Shown here: positions 50,888 to 63,155 of the stretch, piece after piece
Layout: each line of letters opens with the position of its first letter
Numbering within the stretch: the stretch's first letter is position 1
DNA from: Tetrahymena thermophila SB210
Taxonomy: Eukaryota; Ciliophora; Oligohymenophorea; Hymenostomatida; Tetrahymenidae
Length of the DNA: 64,000 nt
Assembly: GCF_000189635.1 (NCBI RefSeq)
Contig: NW_002476511.1
Span: 109,422 to 173,421, forward strand
Reading direction: 5' to 3'
Notes under the pieces: generated by a model
Databases searched by the model: none
What the model was told of the DNA's origin: nothing
The model's input: only the letters and a program-made list of their open reading frames with translations
Program-made: the position numbers and the translations under genes

Positions 50888-51956
50888 CATTTATCATTAC
50901 TTAGTTACTTAGTTAGTTTGTGCTCAAATTTAATTAATTTAATTAAAATTTATTGCAAAATAAACTCTTAAAAATTTGGAAATTATTCTTTTTATAAATT
51001 TTAAAAGCTTTTAATCACTTTTAAATAAAAAAACAAACAAATAAATGAATGAATGAATTGCATTTTGTTCATTTCAAATAATTTTTTAAATGTATGTATT
51101 TTTCTCTCATTTAATAAAATCTTAAAATAGCACAAAAAAATTAAATTTGAAAATGATAAAATCAAGAATTAATTTTTCATCTAAGAAAGAATTAAATATT
51201 TAATTTATTATCAAAAATCAAGCTAGGGTTTAATGTATTTATTAAATTGCATATATTCTATTCAATTAAAAAATATTTCTTTGAAATATATTTTATTATT
51301 ATTTAGTAAGAGATTAAATTTCTTATCAAAATTTTAAATTCTACAATCTGGAATTTATGATCTAACCAACAATTAAATATCTAATGATCAATCATCAAAT
51401 TAATTATTTAAAGTATTTATTAAACTTTTATCTAAATTACAACATAAATGACATTTTTTTTATTATATCGTTTAAAAATATATTTCTTTATTACATGTTT
51501 TTCTGGTTAAATTTCTTGTAAAAATTTGAAATTCTACAGTCAATATCTGAAGATCTAAGCAAAAATTTAATATTTAGTGATCAATCATCTTATTATTTTA
51601 ATTTATTTATTCGTTTTTTATCTAAATTATAACATTTTTGATAAGTAATTTAAAATTGATATTTTATCAAACAAGTTATTTCTAAATTCGATTTGATAAA
51701 AAATTTGTAGAAATAATAGAAAAATTATCATTTTTTACGATTTCCCTTTTTACATAAAAATAATTTTAATTTATGCTTTTAAAAAATGTAATCTAAAATA
51801 TTAATTTATTTATTTAATATCAAAATCTATATTAACTTATTTATTAATTAATTTGAGGATACTATTTAATTAATTGGAATTTATAATGCTAACTCTTCTG
51901 AATTTTTTGATAGATCTGAAATTAATCCAAAGATAATAAATTTAGAAGTAGTAGAA
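50888..51956. other. Intergenic, very AT-rich
   Basis: Low-complexity sequence between two plus-strand genes. From about 51858 the frame of the next gene is already open (reads GIYNANSSEFFDRSEINPK upstream of its first ATG), so an extra 5' exon or an upstream start may lie here. Confidence 0.45.
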
Positions 51957-53167
51957 ATGAACAAAGAAGGAAAATAAGCATAAAAGCAATCAAATGTGAA
52001 TAAAGTAAAATCTTTATTGAAAGGAAATACTGATGAAGAAATATTAAATCAAATACTACACTAATTTATTGCGAAATAACAGATAATAGAGCAAGAATGT
52101 TCAACGTAAATATCAATTAATTAATTAGCATATCAAATTAAACTAATTTTAGTATACGAAAATTATTTTTTTAACTATTTAATGCAGAAGAAAAGAAGAT
52201 TATGACAAGATAATTTTATATATGGGACAGGCATTGTAGTGTTTGGAGGTTATAGACTTAAATGATATATTTAGATAAAAGAAGTTTACATTTAAGGCCA
52301 ATAGCTTACTATAAAATACATAGCTTTAAGACAAAATGGATGTAAAGATTACAAGAAGATTTGAAAATTATATGACAGAAATTTAGAAAAGAATGTAAAA
52401 TAAATAAATGAAATTTAAATTTTAAGTAAAAATTAAATTGATTTTACTTTAATTAAAAGAGCAAAATATGAAAGTTACGAAGAATTCATTAAAAAACATT
52501 TTGAGTAAGTAGAACATTTATTATAAGAAATAGAATAAAAGTCAATTTTAACTTAATTGCTTAATCTAGAAGTAATTAATTAATTAATATCAATATTTTT
52601 TATACTGAAAATATTTAAACTTTTCAAACATTAAAGATTGATGAACCAAAGTAGATATTATAAGATCAATAAAATGCCTCAGAAGTATAGTAATAATCAA
52701 AAAGCTTAAAGAATGATAAAAGAGATACTTAAAGTGAAAAAAAGATTTCAAAAGATAGCAAAAACCAAGATGAAAATGAAAGTGAAGAATTATAATTATT
52801 AAAAAAAAACATCAATAAAGAAATGAAGAATCTATGCTAATTAGAAGAAGAATATTTCACTAAATTAGAACTCATAAAAGACATTAAATAGAATTTTACT
52901 CCCTTCAATTCAGATGTAATTTATTAATAAATAGCTTTGTTTTATTAAATGATTGATTTAATTACATTTTATTAAATATTAAATCAATTATTATATCTTG
53001 TTTTTATTATCATAAAACTTAGAAATAAATGAATTTTATTTATTTCATTCAACAATTATATTTTCTTTTAAAAGATATAGATTTATTTGAAAAAATACTT
53101 CAGTAAATAAAAAAGCAATAACTTAACAAATATTTTAAAATAATAAAAAAATAAATTGATTCTTTGA
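51957..53167 (+). CDS. Coiled-coil orphan protein, about 279 aa
   Basis: The model has exons 51957-52105, 52188-52394, 52460-52571, 52637-52915 and 53075-53167 (840 nt, in frame). Middle exons have clear protein character: KEDYDKIILYMGQALQCLEV, then AKYESYEEFIKKHFEQVEHL and LLQEIEQKSILTQLLNLE. These are amphipathic helices likely to form coiled coils. A Lys/Glu/Ser-rich linker and another helical segment follow. No family is recognised. Uncertain points are the start, because the frame is open about 100 nt further upstream, and the last exon, because an alternative frame there (DLFEKILQQIKKQQLNKY) looks more protein-like but needs a non-canonical junction. Confidence 0.6.
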
Positions 53168-54063
53168 TTTAGGTTAAATTTTATTTTAGGTATAAAAAAA
53201 TCGAAATTAAATTAAAATTTTTAGTCTTTATTATTTATTATCTGATTTATTTTCTGAAGCTTTAGAGCTAAATACTATTTATTTAATAATTTAATTTATT
53301 GATACTTCCATGAATTATTAATTTTCTATGATTTTTATTTTTTTCATTAGAAAATTTTAAATACTTTCAAATACAATTAATTTGTTTAAATAAATAATAA
53401 TAAAATAGGATATGAGATTAGAATATTGGAAGAAACGAGTTGGAATCGAAATCTGATGTCAATCTTTTTGAAAATATTTAATTTTGTATTTTTAGTATTT
53501 TATTAATAAAAACAATCTTAAAATAACTTAAGTCCAAATAAAATGAATGTAATGTATGATAAAACAAAAATATAACTAGATAACTAAATAAATAAATTAT
53601 TGTATTGATATTAAATTATCAGCTCAGCGCATATTTCTCTATTGGAAACAATTAAATAAACAAAGAAACATACAAATACTTTTGTTGGTACAATAAAATA
53701 GATTAAATGAAAAATGAATTTTGATTGATTGATTGATTGATAGATAGATAATATTACTTTTTATAAGTTGGGTGATGGATATATTTATTTAATTATTGTT
53801 TAAGCTATTAAAATTATATTTAATTTGATACTTTTGAAACAGGCAGTGGAATATTTTAATTATTTTATATTAAATTAAATATTTTTATTTTTTAGATATG
53901 AAAAAATATTCTTATCTATTTTTATATCATTTATTATTTCATTCATTTTATTTATACAATTTATTTTCATTCATTCATTCATCCATTACTTTTTATTTGT
54001 TTATTTGTTTATTTATATCTCGATAACTTTATTTATTTATTTAAAATTTCTAAAGTTTTGTTT
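53168..54063. other. Intergenic region between convergent genes
   Basis: AT-rich with GATT/GATA repeats near 53725-53750 and ATTC/ATTT repeats near 53960-54030. No gene was seen. Confidence 0.5.
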
Positions 54064-56297
54064 TCATATCATCCCAGCTTATCTTTGGTGCCATAGTTGG
54101 ATTATTACTTATTGTAATTCTGGTGGGTAGTTATTTTATTATAAGAATCTCTAAAGATCTGCTACATCATTGAATAAATCTACCATTTCAATTAGCTAGT
54201 TCAGAATCATTTAATCTTAGTATTATTAATTATTATATTACATGTTATTTTATTGGACATTATTTTAATAGTATGGCTATTAAGCTCCTTGCTAAGGATT
54301 ATATTAGTTTTAAACTCCTTGCTGCTGATATTAGTTTTAAAAAATAATTTATCCTTGTTATTGATTTTGTAGTGGTGGAACATATTGGCCTTATTAAGCT
54401 GGAACAATTTATTATTCGTTTTACTCTTCTTCACTGCTCTCTTCTGCGAAATTGTGTCTGCAGAGAGGACATGTCATGTTAACATTAAGCCAAGACATAA
54501 TGCAATCTTTGTGGAAGTGATGTAATTCATTACAAGGTAAGATAGTAATTTCTTCATCTATCACATAATCCATTCTACATATTGTGCATTCAGTATCCCC
54601 TTAAACTTTTCCAACCTAAAATTTCAAATTCTTAAAGTTTTTAAAGATTTGTTTTCTCTTTCTTTTCTTCTTACAGTTTTTGTAAACCATGTAAGGGAAG
54701 TAAATGAACAACGCTAGAGGCAAAACTAATTTTTTTATAAAAATTATTAGAACCCATTTATTTATTTCAATTTTTTAATAAAAGATTTATTTTTTAATTA
54801 ATTTTGTTGAGTATTTCTAATGAATCAAAATCTTATTCTTTTAAGATTAGATAATTTATTTATTTATTTTATTTCTCAATAGCTAATCAAAGTCTTTGTG
54901 CTTTATCACATAAGATAAATTTATACCTTATTGGAAGCATAAATATTAAACTGATCAAACAAATTTGAAATGATTTTATTAATTTACTATTTCAGTTTTA
55001 TTTTCTATTTAAAGCATTTCTAATTTTTAGTTTATGTTTGAAAAATTTATATTTTTACCAACAATTTAATAATTTGGACTTAAATAATTTTTGTTTGTTT
55101 GAAATTCATTCATTCATAAAAATAATTGAAATTTATTTTGATTTGAAATGTAATCAGAAACAGCAAACAAGCTATGATTTGCTTTCTTTCTTTATTTATT
55201 TCTTTCTTTTTTAGTGTTTAATTGTTTGTTTTTCTTTGAGTGATATATATATTGAAATAATGAAAGATTAGATTACCTATGGCAATGATGAGAATCAAGT
55301 CAAATATTTATCTATTGCAGGCTATTACGAATATAATAGAAAGATAAACCCACCAAGTGAGCGCATAATCGCACTATTGGGACTAAGGTTGGTTGTAGTT
55401 ATTCGATATCCAAATTTAGAAGTAATTTCCACTAAAGAAGACGACCATGCCATATATAACATAGGCGAGAGTGACTAAAGATTTGATATAGTATGCCCAC
55501 TTTAATAGAGAAGTTCTTTTGTAATAGTAATCAAGGAATTGCTTCTCTAGTGAGCGACGAATTTAAGACCTCTACCTATCTGTATAGTGCTGTTCATATT
55601 CTATTTGGCGAAGTTCATTTTCTTCAGGAGAGCGAAACTCGCCCAATTTTTAGCAAATATCAAGTTTATATGCTGATGAAAAAAACTGGGTAAATACAAA
55701 GAGATGATAAACAGCTTTAGCAAAAAAATAAAATCCCCATTGAAAATTCCAATATTGCAAATCAGACATTTCCTCACAGCGTTTACTGTAAACTAATTAA
55801 GATAAACCTCCCATACCTGCATCACAAAGAATAACAGCTATTAAAAAGATTCTATTATCATTAAATATTGAGAGGAATAACTTAGACATTTCGTAATTAG
55901 AATCGTCGTAGATTTCTTCTTCATCTATGTTTTCTTCCTCCATCTCATCTTCATTTTCATTAAAATTTTCATTACCCATATTTAAGGAATTATTCTAATT
56001 TTGGTTTGAAATTCCCATTAAGAAATTATTTTATTGTGCTTAAATATCTGTCTTGTCATCAGAGCTTGCTTCCCCGTGATTCACCACACCTACAGAGTGT
56101 CTGAAATTAACTTAGGCCTGATTATTGGCATTCGAGTTCAGTTCTAAAATTTAATTAGGATTCTTAATTCCTTGCTAAATATTTTATTGTTAAGGCAAAT
56201 CAATTGAAGTATATGCCCTTCTTCCTCTTTGCTAGCTCGTATCAGCTTCAACATCCAGCAAAGGAGCTCTTATTTAACTTTTTATATTATCCTCCAT
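54064..56297 (-). CDS. Multi-span membrane RING-H2 protein (probable E3 ubiquitin ligase), 560 aa
   Basis: Two exons, 55277-56297 and 54064-54725, sum to 1683 nt in exact frame, with a 551-nt intron. The N-terminal ~190 residues are hydrophilic, with an acidic run (ENEDEMEEENIDEEEIYDD). At least four hydrophobic segments follow (IFLIAVILCDAGMGG; WGFYFFAKAVYHLFVF; YYIKSLVTLAYVIYGMVVFF; VYLSIIFVIAC...LILIIAI joined to VLPLALFIYF). Then comes a basic stretch KKKRKRK. At about residues 385-430 is a RING-H2 finger, C-x2-C (ECTIC), LPC-x3-H-x2-H-x2-C, WL and CPLC. A Gln/Asn-rich tail ends the protein. The layout resembles plant membrane RING proteins with four spans and a C-terminal RING. It probably ubiquitinates membrane proteins in the endomembrane system. 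Confidence 0.87.
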
Positions 56298-57749
56298 AAT
56301 CTTCTGCAATTGATTATTAGCGAAACTTTAAACAAAAGTTATTGTCGACTTTTCTTCTTTTAAAGTGTTTTATATAACTAAATAACTAACTAGCTATCAA
56401 ACAAATATACAAATTATTTTCTTAATATTTTCGCTAATTAAGACCTATTTATCTATCTATCTATGATTTATATTCAATCAACTTTTTACAATATAATAAA
56501 TTATTATTGAACTAATTATAAAAATAATTAAAAGAAGCTATTTATTTATTATTTGTTTGTTTGTTTGTTTTTTTCTCATCTATTTTAATATATTCAATTA
56601 ATTAATAATTGCCTGAGCAGAAGCGATGCAATATTCTTTCTTCACAAAGTCATTTGCTGATTAGCTAGCATCTTATATTTTTTGTTTAAAAATTAATAAA
56701 TCAAACAATATAAAAATCTAACTCAAACTCAATGTCAACTTTAAAGATTTCTTTTACTTATAAATAAATTTAGTTTCTAAATCTGACATTTTTAATTTTA
56801 AAATTAAATAAATTTTTTTGTTACATTTACTTATCACACACTAAATTTTTGAGTGACTGGTTGATTTATTGATAAAAATAAAGTTCATAAATCTTACTCA
56901 AGTATTTAGAATTTTAAAATCCTTCATTATTTTCTGTTTATTTCTTAAAATTAAAAATTCTAAATAACTAATGTAATTAAATAATTAAATAAACAAAACC
57001 TTTATTTTTAATAATTTTTTTCTAGCATGAAAAAAAGTTAATAAGTAAATAAGTTGCTAAGTAGATAAGTTCCGATTAAAAATAATGGGATATATGGTAT
57101 ATATAATATGATTTTAAAAAAATTATTTTTAATTAATAATATCTGATTAGATGAGTATGATTATATGGATAATTGAGATAAAAAATATTTAATTTTTTTA
57201 TTGTGAAATGAGTACGATTTTCCATATCAATATTGTGATAAAATATCCCGGATGTTAAGTTCTCTCAATATAATCAGATAATATTTTATTTTGAATTTCA
57301 TAATACCAGCAATTAGTATATATTTGCATATATGTAAAATAAATAAATAATACATAATGAATGATATTTATAAATATAAAATCAATAAAAAAATCTATCT
57401 ATCTATCTATCAATTTATATTTTAGGTTAAAAAAACTTTTTCAAACTATTATAAATTAAAACACAAATAATTTTCAATTATTCAATCATTTAATATTATT
57501 CATCCTTTTTTTGCCACATTCAAAGACAACTAATCTTTTTGATTTAAGACACTTGCTTATTATTTTGAATTTTTATGATTCATTCAATGAGCTAAAGATT
57601 TTATAATAAATTTGTGTAAATTTTAAAATAAATATTAAAATAGAATAAAATTTTAAATTAAAAATTATTTCTTAAAATTAATAAATAAAATAGCATTAGC
57701 TGAATTAAAAATATAAAAAAATAAATCATATAAATTCAAATAGCTTTTT
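56298..57749. other. Intergenic region left of the repeat array
   Basis: Upstream of the RING gene (minus) and left of the tandem array. It has TATC and GTTT microsatellites and AT-rich DNA. No plus-strand gene that could supply a 5' exon for the array's exon-like units was recognised here. Confidence 0.5.
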
Positions 57750-59092
57750 AGTTTTATGTTCATTTTTATAATTCAAAATATCACAATCCAAAACAAATAA
57801 ACTGTTTTTACAGAAGGCAAAGTGTCAAATTCGAGAGATTAATGCACTTTGCTAAACCAGAACCTAAGCCTGATACACCCACTGCACCAAAATAATTTGA
57901 ACTTTTTAAATATTGAAGAAAAAATATATAATTAAATATTTAATTAGAAGGAAAAAATGAAGAAAAAATATGAAATAATAAGATTAATTAACAATAAAAG
58001 AAAATGTTGAAAATAAAATGATGAGATAACTTAACAAAGAAAGAAAGAGCAAAAAAAAGCAAGCACAATAAAAAGAAAAAGAAAAAAGAATTTATTGTTT
58101 TTAATTAGTTTTTATAGTTCAAAATATCACAATCCAAAACAAATAAACTGTTTTTACCCTAGGTAAAGTGTCAAATTCGAGAGATTAATGCACTTTGCTA
58201 AACCAGAACCTAAGCCTGATGCACCTTCATCACCAATTTAATTTGAACTTTTTAAATATTGAAGAAAAAATATATCATTAAATAGTTAATTAGAAGTAAA
58301 AAATGAAAAAAAAATATGAAATAATAAGATTAATTAACAATAAAAGCAAAAGTTGAAAATAAAATGATGAGATAAATTAACAAAGAAAGAAAGAAAGAAA
58401 GAAAGAGCAAAAAAAAGCAAGCACAATAAAAAGAAAAAGAAAAAAGAGCTTTATTGTTTTTAATTAGTTTTTATAGTTCAAAATATCACAATCCAAAACA
58501 AATAAACTGATTTTACCTAAGTTGTAGTGTCAAATTTGAGAGATTAATGCACTTTGCTAAACCAGAACCTAAGCCTGATGCACCTTCATCACCAATTTAA
58601 TTTGAACTTTTTAAATATTGAAGAAAAAATATATCATTAAATAGTTAATTAGAAGGAAAAAATGAAGAAAAAATTTGAAATAATAAGATTAATTAACAAT
58701 AAAAGCAAAAGTTGAAAATAAAATGATGAGATAAATTAACAAAGAAAGAAAGAAAGAGCAAAAAAAAGCAAGCACAATAAAAGGAAAAAGAAAAAAGATA
58801 TTTATTGTTTTTAATTAGTTTTTATACTTCAAAATATCACAATCCAAAACAAATAAACTGATTTTACTTAAGTAATAGTGTCAAATTTGTGAGATTAATG
58901 CACCTTGCTAAACCAGAGCCTAAGCCTGATGCACCCACTGCACCAATTAAACTCTCACTTTTTAAATATTGAAGAAAAAATATATCATTAAATAGTTAAT
59001 TAGAAGGAATAAATGAAGAAAAAATATGAAATAATAAGATTTATTAACAATAAAAGCAAAAGTTGAAAATAAAATGATGAGATAAATTAACA

Positions 59093-59124
<32 letters not shown>

Positions 59125-60169
59125 ACAAAAAAAAGCAAGCACAATCAAAAGAAAAAGAAAAAAGAGCTTTATTGTTTTTAATTAGTTTTTATAATTCAAA
59201 ATATCTCAATCCAAAACAAATAAACTGTTTTTACTCAAGATCTAGTGTCAAATTTGAGAGATTAATGCACTTTGCTAAACCAGAACCTAAGCTTAATGCA
59301 CCCACTGCACCAATTATATTCTCACTTTTTAAATATTGAAGAAAAAATATATCATTAAATAGTTAATTAGAAGTAAAAAATGAAGAAAAAATATGAAATA
59401 ATAAGATTAATTAACAATAAAAGCAAAAGTTGAAAATAAAATGATGAGATAAATTAACAAAGAAAGAAAGAAAGAACAAAAAAAAGCAAGTGCAATAAAA
59501 AGAAAAAGAAAAAAGAGCTTTATTGTTTTTAATTAGTTTTTATACTTCAAAATATCACAATCCAAAACAAATAAACTGTTTTTACTAAAGTTCTAGTGTT
59601 AAATTCGAGAGATTAATGCACTTTGCTAAACCAGAACCTAAGCCTGATGCACCTTCATCACCAACTTTATTTAACCTTTTTAAATATTGAAGAAAAAATA
59701 TATAATTAAATAGTTAATTAGAAGGAAAAAATGAAGAAAAAATATGAAATAATAAGATTAATTAACAATAAAAGCAAATGTTGAAAATAAAATGATGAGA
59801 TAAATTAACAAAGAAAGAAAGAAAAAACAAAAAAAAGCAAGCACAATAAAAAGAAAAAGAAATAAGAACTTTATTGTTTTTAATTAGTTTTTATAGTTCC
59901 AAATATCACAATCCAAAACAAATAAACTGTTTTTACCCAAGGTTAAGTGTTAAATTCGAGAGATTAATGCACTTTGCTAAACCAGAACCTAAGCCTGATG
60001 CACCCACTGCACCAATTTAATTTGAACTTTTTAAATATTGAAGAAAAAATATATAATTAAATAGTTAATTAGAAGGAAAAAATGAAGAAAAAATATGAAA
60101 TAATAAGATTAATTAACAATAAAAGCAAAAGTTGAAAATAAAATGATAAGATAAATTAATAAATAAAAA

Positions 60170-60201
<32 letters not shown>

Positions 60202-62500
60202 ACAAAAAAAAGCAAGCACAATAAAAAGAAAAAGAAAAAAGAGCTTTATTGATTTTAATTAGTTTTTATAGCTCAAAATTACACAATCCAAAACAAATAA
60301 ACTGATTTTACTAAAGTTATAGTGTCAAATTCGAGAGATTAATGCACTTTGCTAAACTAGAACCTAAGCCTGATGCACCTTCATCACCAACTTCATTAAA
60401 CCTTTTTAAATATTGAAGAAAAAATATATAATTAAATAGTTAATTAGAAGGAAAAAATGAAGAAAAAATATGAAATAATAAGATTAATTAACAATAAAAG
60501 CAAATGTTGAAAATAAAATGATGAGATAAATTAATAAAGAAAGAAAGAACAAAAAAAAGCAAGTACAATAAAAAGAAAAAGAAAAAAGAGCATTATTGTT
60601 TTTAATTAGTTTTTATAGTTCAAAATATCACAATCCAAAACAAATAAACTGTTTTTACTCAAGGTTAAGTGTCAAATTCGAGAGATTAATGCACTTTGCT
60701 AAACCAGAACCTAAGCCTGATGCACCCACTGCACCAATTTAATTTAAACTTTTTAAATATTGAAGAAAAAATATATCATTAAATAGTTAATTAGAAGGAA
60801 AAAATGAAGAAAAAATATGAAATAATAAGATTTATTAACAATAAAAGCAAAAGTTGAAAATAAAATGATGAGATAAATTAACAAAGAAAGAAAGATATCA
60901 CAATCCAAAACAAATAAATTGTTATTACTCAAGTTTAAGTGTCAAATTCGAGAGATTAATGCACTTTGCTAAACTAGAACCTAAGCTTGATGCACCTTCA
61001 TCACCAATTTAATTTCTACTTTTTAAATATTGAAGAAAAAATATATCATTAAATAGTTAATTAGAAGGAAAAAATGAAGAAAAAATATGAAATAATAAGA
61101 TTAATTAACAATAAAAGCAAAAGTTGAAAATAAAATGATGAGATAAATTAACAAATAGAGAAAGAAAGAAAGAAAGAAAGAAAGAATAAAAAAAAGCAAG
61201 CACAATAAAAAGAAAAAGAAAAAAGAGCTTTATTGTTTTTAATTAGTTTTTATACTTCAAAATATCACAATCCAAAACAAATAAACTGTTTTTACTAAAG
61301 TTATAGTCTTAAATTCGAGAGATTAATGCACTTTGCTAAACCAGAACCTAAGCCTGATGCACCCACTGCACCAATTATATTCTCACTTTTTAAATATTGA
61401 AGAAAAAATATATAATTAAATAGTTAATTAGAAGGAAAAAATGAAGAAAAAATATGAAATAATAAGATTAATTAACAATAAAAGCAAAAGTTGAAAATAA
61501 AATGATGAGATAAATTAACAAAGAAAGAAAGATATCACAATCCAAAACAAATAAACTGTTATTACTCAAGGTTAAGTGTCAAATTCGAGAGATTAATGCA
61601 CTTTGCTAAACTAGAACCTAAGCCTGATGCACCTTCATCACCAATTTAATTTCTACTTTTTAAATATTGAAGAAAAAATATATCATTAAATAGTTAATTA
61701 GAAGGAAAAAATGAAGAAAAAATATGAAATAATAAGATTAATTAACAATAAAAGCAAAAATTAAAAATAAAATGATGAGATAAATTAATAAAGAAACAAA
61801 GAACAAAAAAAAGCAAGCACAATAAAAAGAAAAAGAAAAAAGAGCTTTATTGTTTTTAATTAGTTTTTATACTTCAAAATATCACAATCCAAAACAAATA
61901 AACTGATTTTACCTAAGTAATAGTGTCAAATTTGAGAGATTAATGCACTTTGCTAAACCAGAACCTAAGCCTGATGCACCTTCATCACCAACTTTATTAA
62001 ACCTTTTTAAATATTGAAGAAAAAATATATAATTAAATAGTTAATTAGAAGGAAAAAATGAAGAAAAAATATGAAATAATAAGATTAATTAACAATAAAA
62101 GCAAAAGTTGAAAATAAAATGATGAGATAAATTAACAAATAGAGAAAGAAAGAAAGAAAGAAAGAACAAAAAAAAGCAAGCACAATAAAAAGAAAAAGAA
62201 AAAAGAGCTTTATTGTTTTTAATTAGTTTTTATAGTTCAAAATATCATAATCCAAAACAAATAAACTGTTTTTACCTAAGTTATAGTCTCAAATTCGAGA
62301 GATTAATGCACTTTGCTAAACCAGAACTTAAGCCTGATGCACCCACTGCACCAATTTAATTTGAACTTTTTAAATATTGAAGAAAAAATATATAATTAAA
62401 TAGTTAATTAGAAGGAAAAAATGAAGAAAAAATATGAAATAATAAGATTAATTAACAATAAAAGCAAAAGTTGAAAATAAAATGATGAGATAAATTAACA

Positions 62501-62540
<40 letters not shown>

Positions 62541-62548
62541 ACAAAAAA

Positions 62549-62755
62549 ATGCAAGCACAATCAAAAGAAAAAGAAATAAGTTCTTTATTGTTTTTAATTA
62601 GTTTTTATAATTCAAAATATCACAATCCAAAACAAATAAACTGTTTTTACCCAAGGTTAAGTGTTAAATTCGAGAGATTAATGCACTTTGCTAAACCTGA
62701 ACCTAAGCCTGATGCACCTTCATCACCAATTATATTCTCACTTTTTAAATATTGA
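62549..62755 (+). CDS. Possible small protein encoded by the last array unit, 68 aa
   Basis: Only in the last unit does an AAG-to-ATG difference create a start in frame with the conserved exon-like block. The result is one continuous frame from MQAQSKEKEI through a hydrophobic patch (SSLLFLISFY) to LSVKFERLMHFAK, PEPKP and LFKY before TGA. Other units lack this ATG, and several have a TGA (AAC TGA TTT) in the upstream part. The upstream half is therefore more likely intron, and the 68-aa protein may be fortuitous. Confidence 0.25.
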   Translation: MQAQSKEKEISSLLFLISFYNSKYHNPKQINCFYPRLSVKFERLMHFAKPEPKPDAPSSPIIFSLFKY

Positions 62756-62777
62756 AGAAAAAATAAATCATTAAATA

Positions 62778-63096
62778 GAGTAAGTTGACATACAAATTTT
62801 AAAAATGTGAGTTTTATTTACCAACTTTACATTTTATAAAATTAAAATTTTAAATATTTTTTCAGAATTTTTTTTCATCAAAAGTTGGTAAATTTTTCAA
62901 AATTTATTTTTTTAAAAAAAATGATAAGTTATAAGAATATACGGTATGTATATATTATTTCAAATTTTACATTTTGTGAGTTTAAAGCTTTCTAAAAACT
63001 CAAAAATAAAGCTATTTTAAGCTAATTTAGCTTTATTATTATATTATTAAGATATATTATATTTTGCCTTTTATAAATTAAATAGGCATTGTACTC
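62778..63096. mobile_element. 319-bp insertion with TA target duplication, MITE- or IES-like
   Basis: The last array unit is interrupted. The normal sequence AAATAGTTAATT is split into AAATA-GAGTA...TACTC-TAGTTAATT. The inserted piece begins GAGTA, ends TACTC, and is bounded by a TA on each side, as for Tc1/mariner-type MITEs and many ciliate internal eliminated sequences. Inside is a perfect 12-bp inverted repeat (TTTACC AACTTT near 62817 and AAAGTTGGTAAA near 62881). It has no coding capacity. Its presence means it was either inserted in the somatic lineage or not eliminated, or that the window is germline DNA. Confidence 0.7.
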
Positions 63097-63155
63097 TAGT
63101 TAATTAGAAGGAAAAAATGAAGAAAAAATATGAAATAATAAGATTTATTAATAAT

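Larger units (their letters stand above)
57750..63155 (+). repeat. 15-copy tandem array with a conserved exon-like open frame in every unit
   Basis: Units begin about AATATCACAATCCAAAACAA and are mostly 346-375 bp; two are about 270 bp. The shared GAGAGATTAATGCAC block (one copy reads GTGAGATTAATGCAC) lies near 57834, 58180, 58538, 58889, 59255, 59607, 59958, 60333, 60680, 60950, 61317, 61587, 61935, 62297 and 62671. Each unit has TTTTAC-x-AG, then after 4 nt (7 in the first unit) an open frame of about 33 codons: S-V/L-KF-E/V-RLMHFAK, then PEPKP and a variable part, ending LFKY and TGA. All 15 copies keep this frame. Variation concentrates in the codon before the Ser (Q, C, N, S, L, Y), in PTA versus PSS, and in a four-residue block (IQFE, IQFK, IQFL, IIFS, IKLS, TLFN, TLLN, TSLN, KQFE). 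An AAAG microsatellite of variable length lies in each full unit. The tail of the last unit continues at 63099-63155 beyond an insertion. Confidence 0.9.

Noticed and set aside
55260..55700. Plus-strand open frames opposite the RING gene
   Set aside because: The minus strand has a continuous 340-codon exon with membrane segments and a correct splice to the RING exon; the plus frames are its shadow and break at TGA.
57750..63155. CRISPR-like array
   Set aside because: Units are ~350 bp near-identical repeats with no short repeat/spacer alternation, in a eukaryotic genome.
57750..63155. Ciliate mating-type (mat) locus cassette array
   Set aside because: The array-of-partial-genes layout is superficially similar, but there is no large transmembrane mating-type gene pair nearby and the units encode only ~33 codons.
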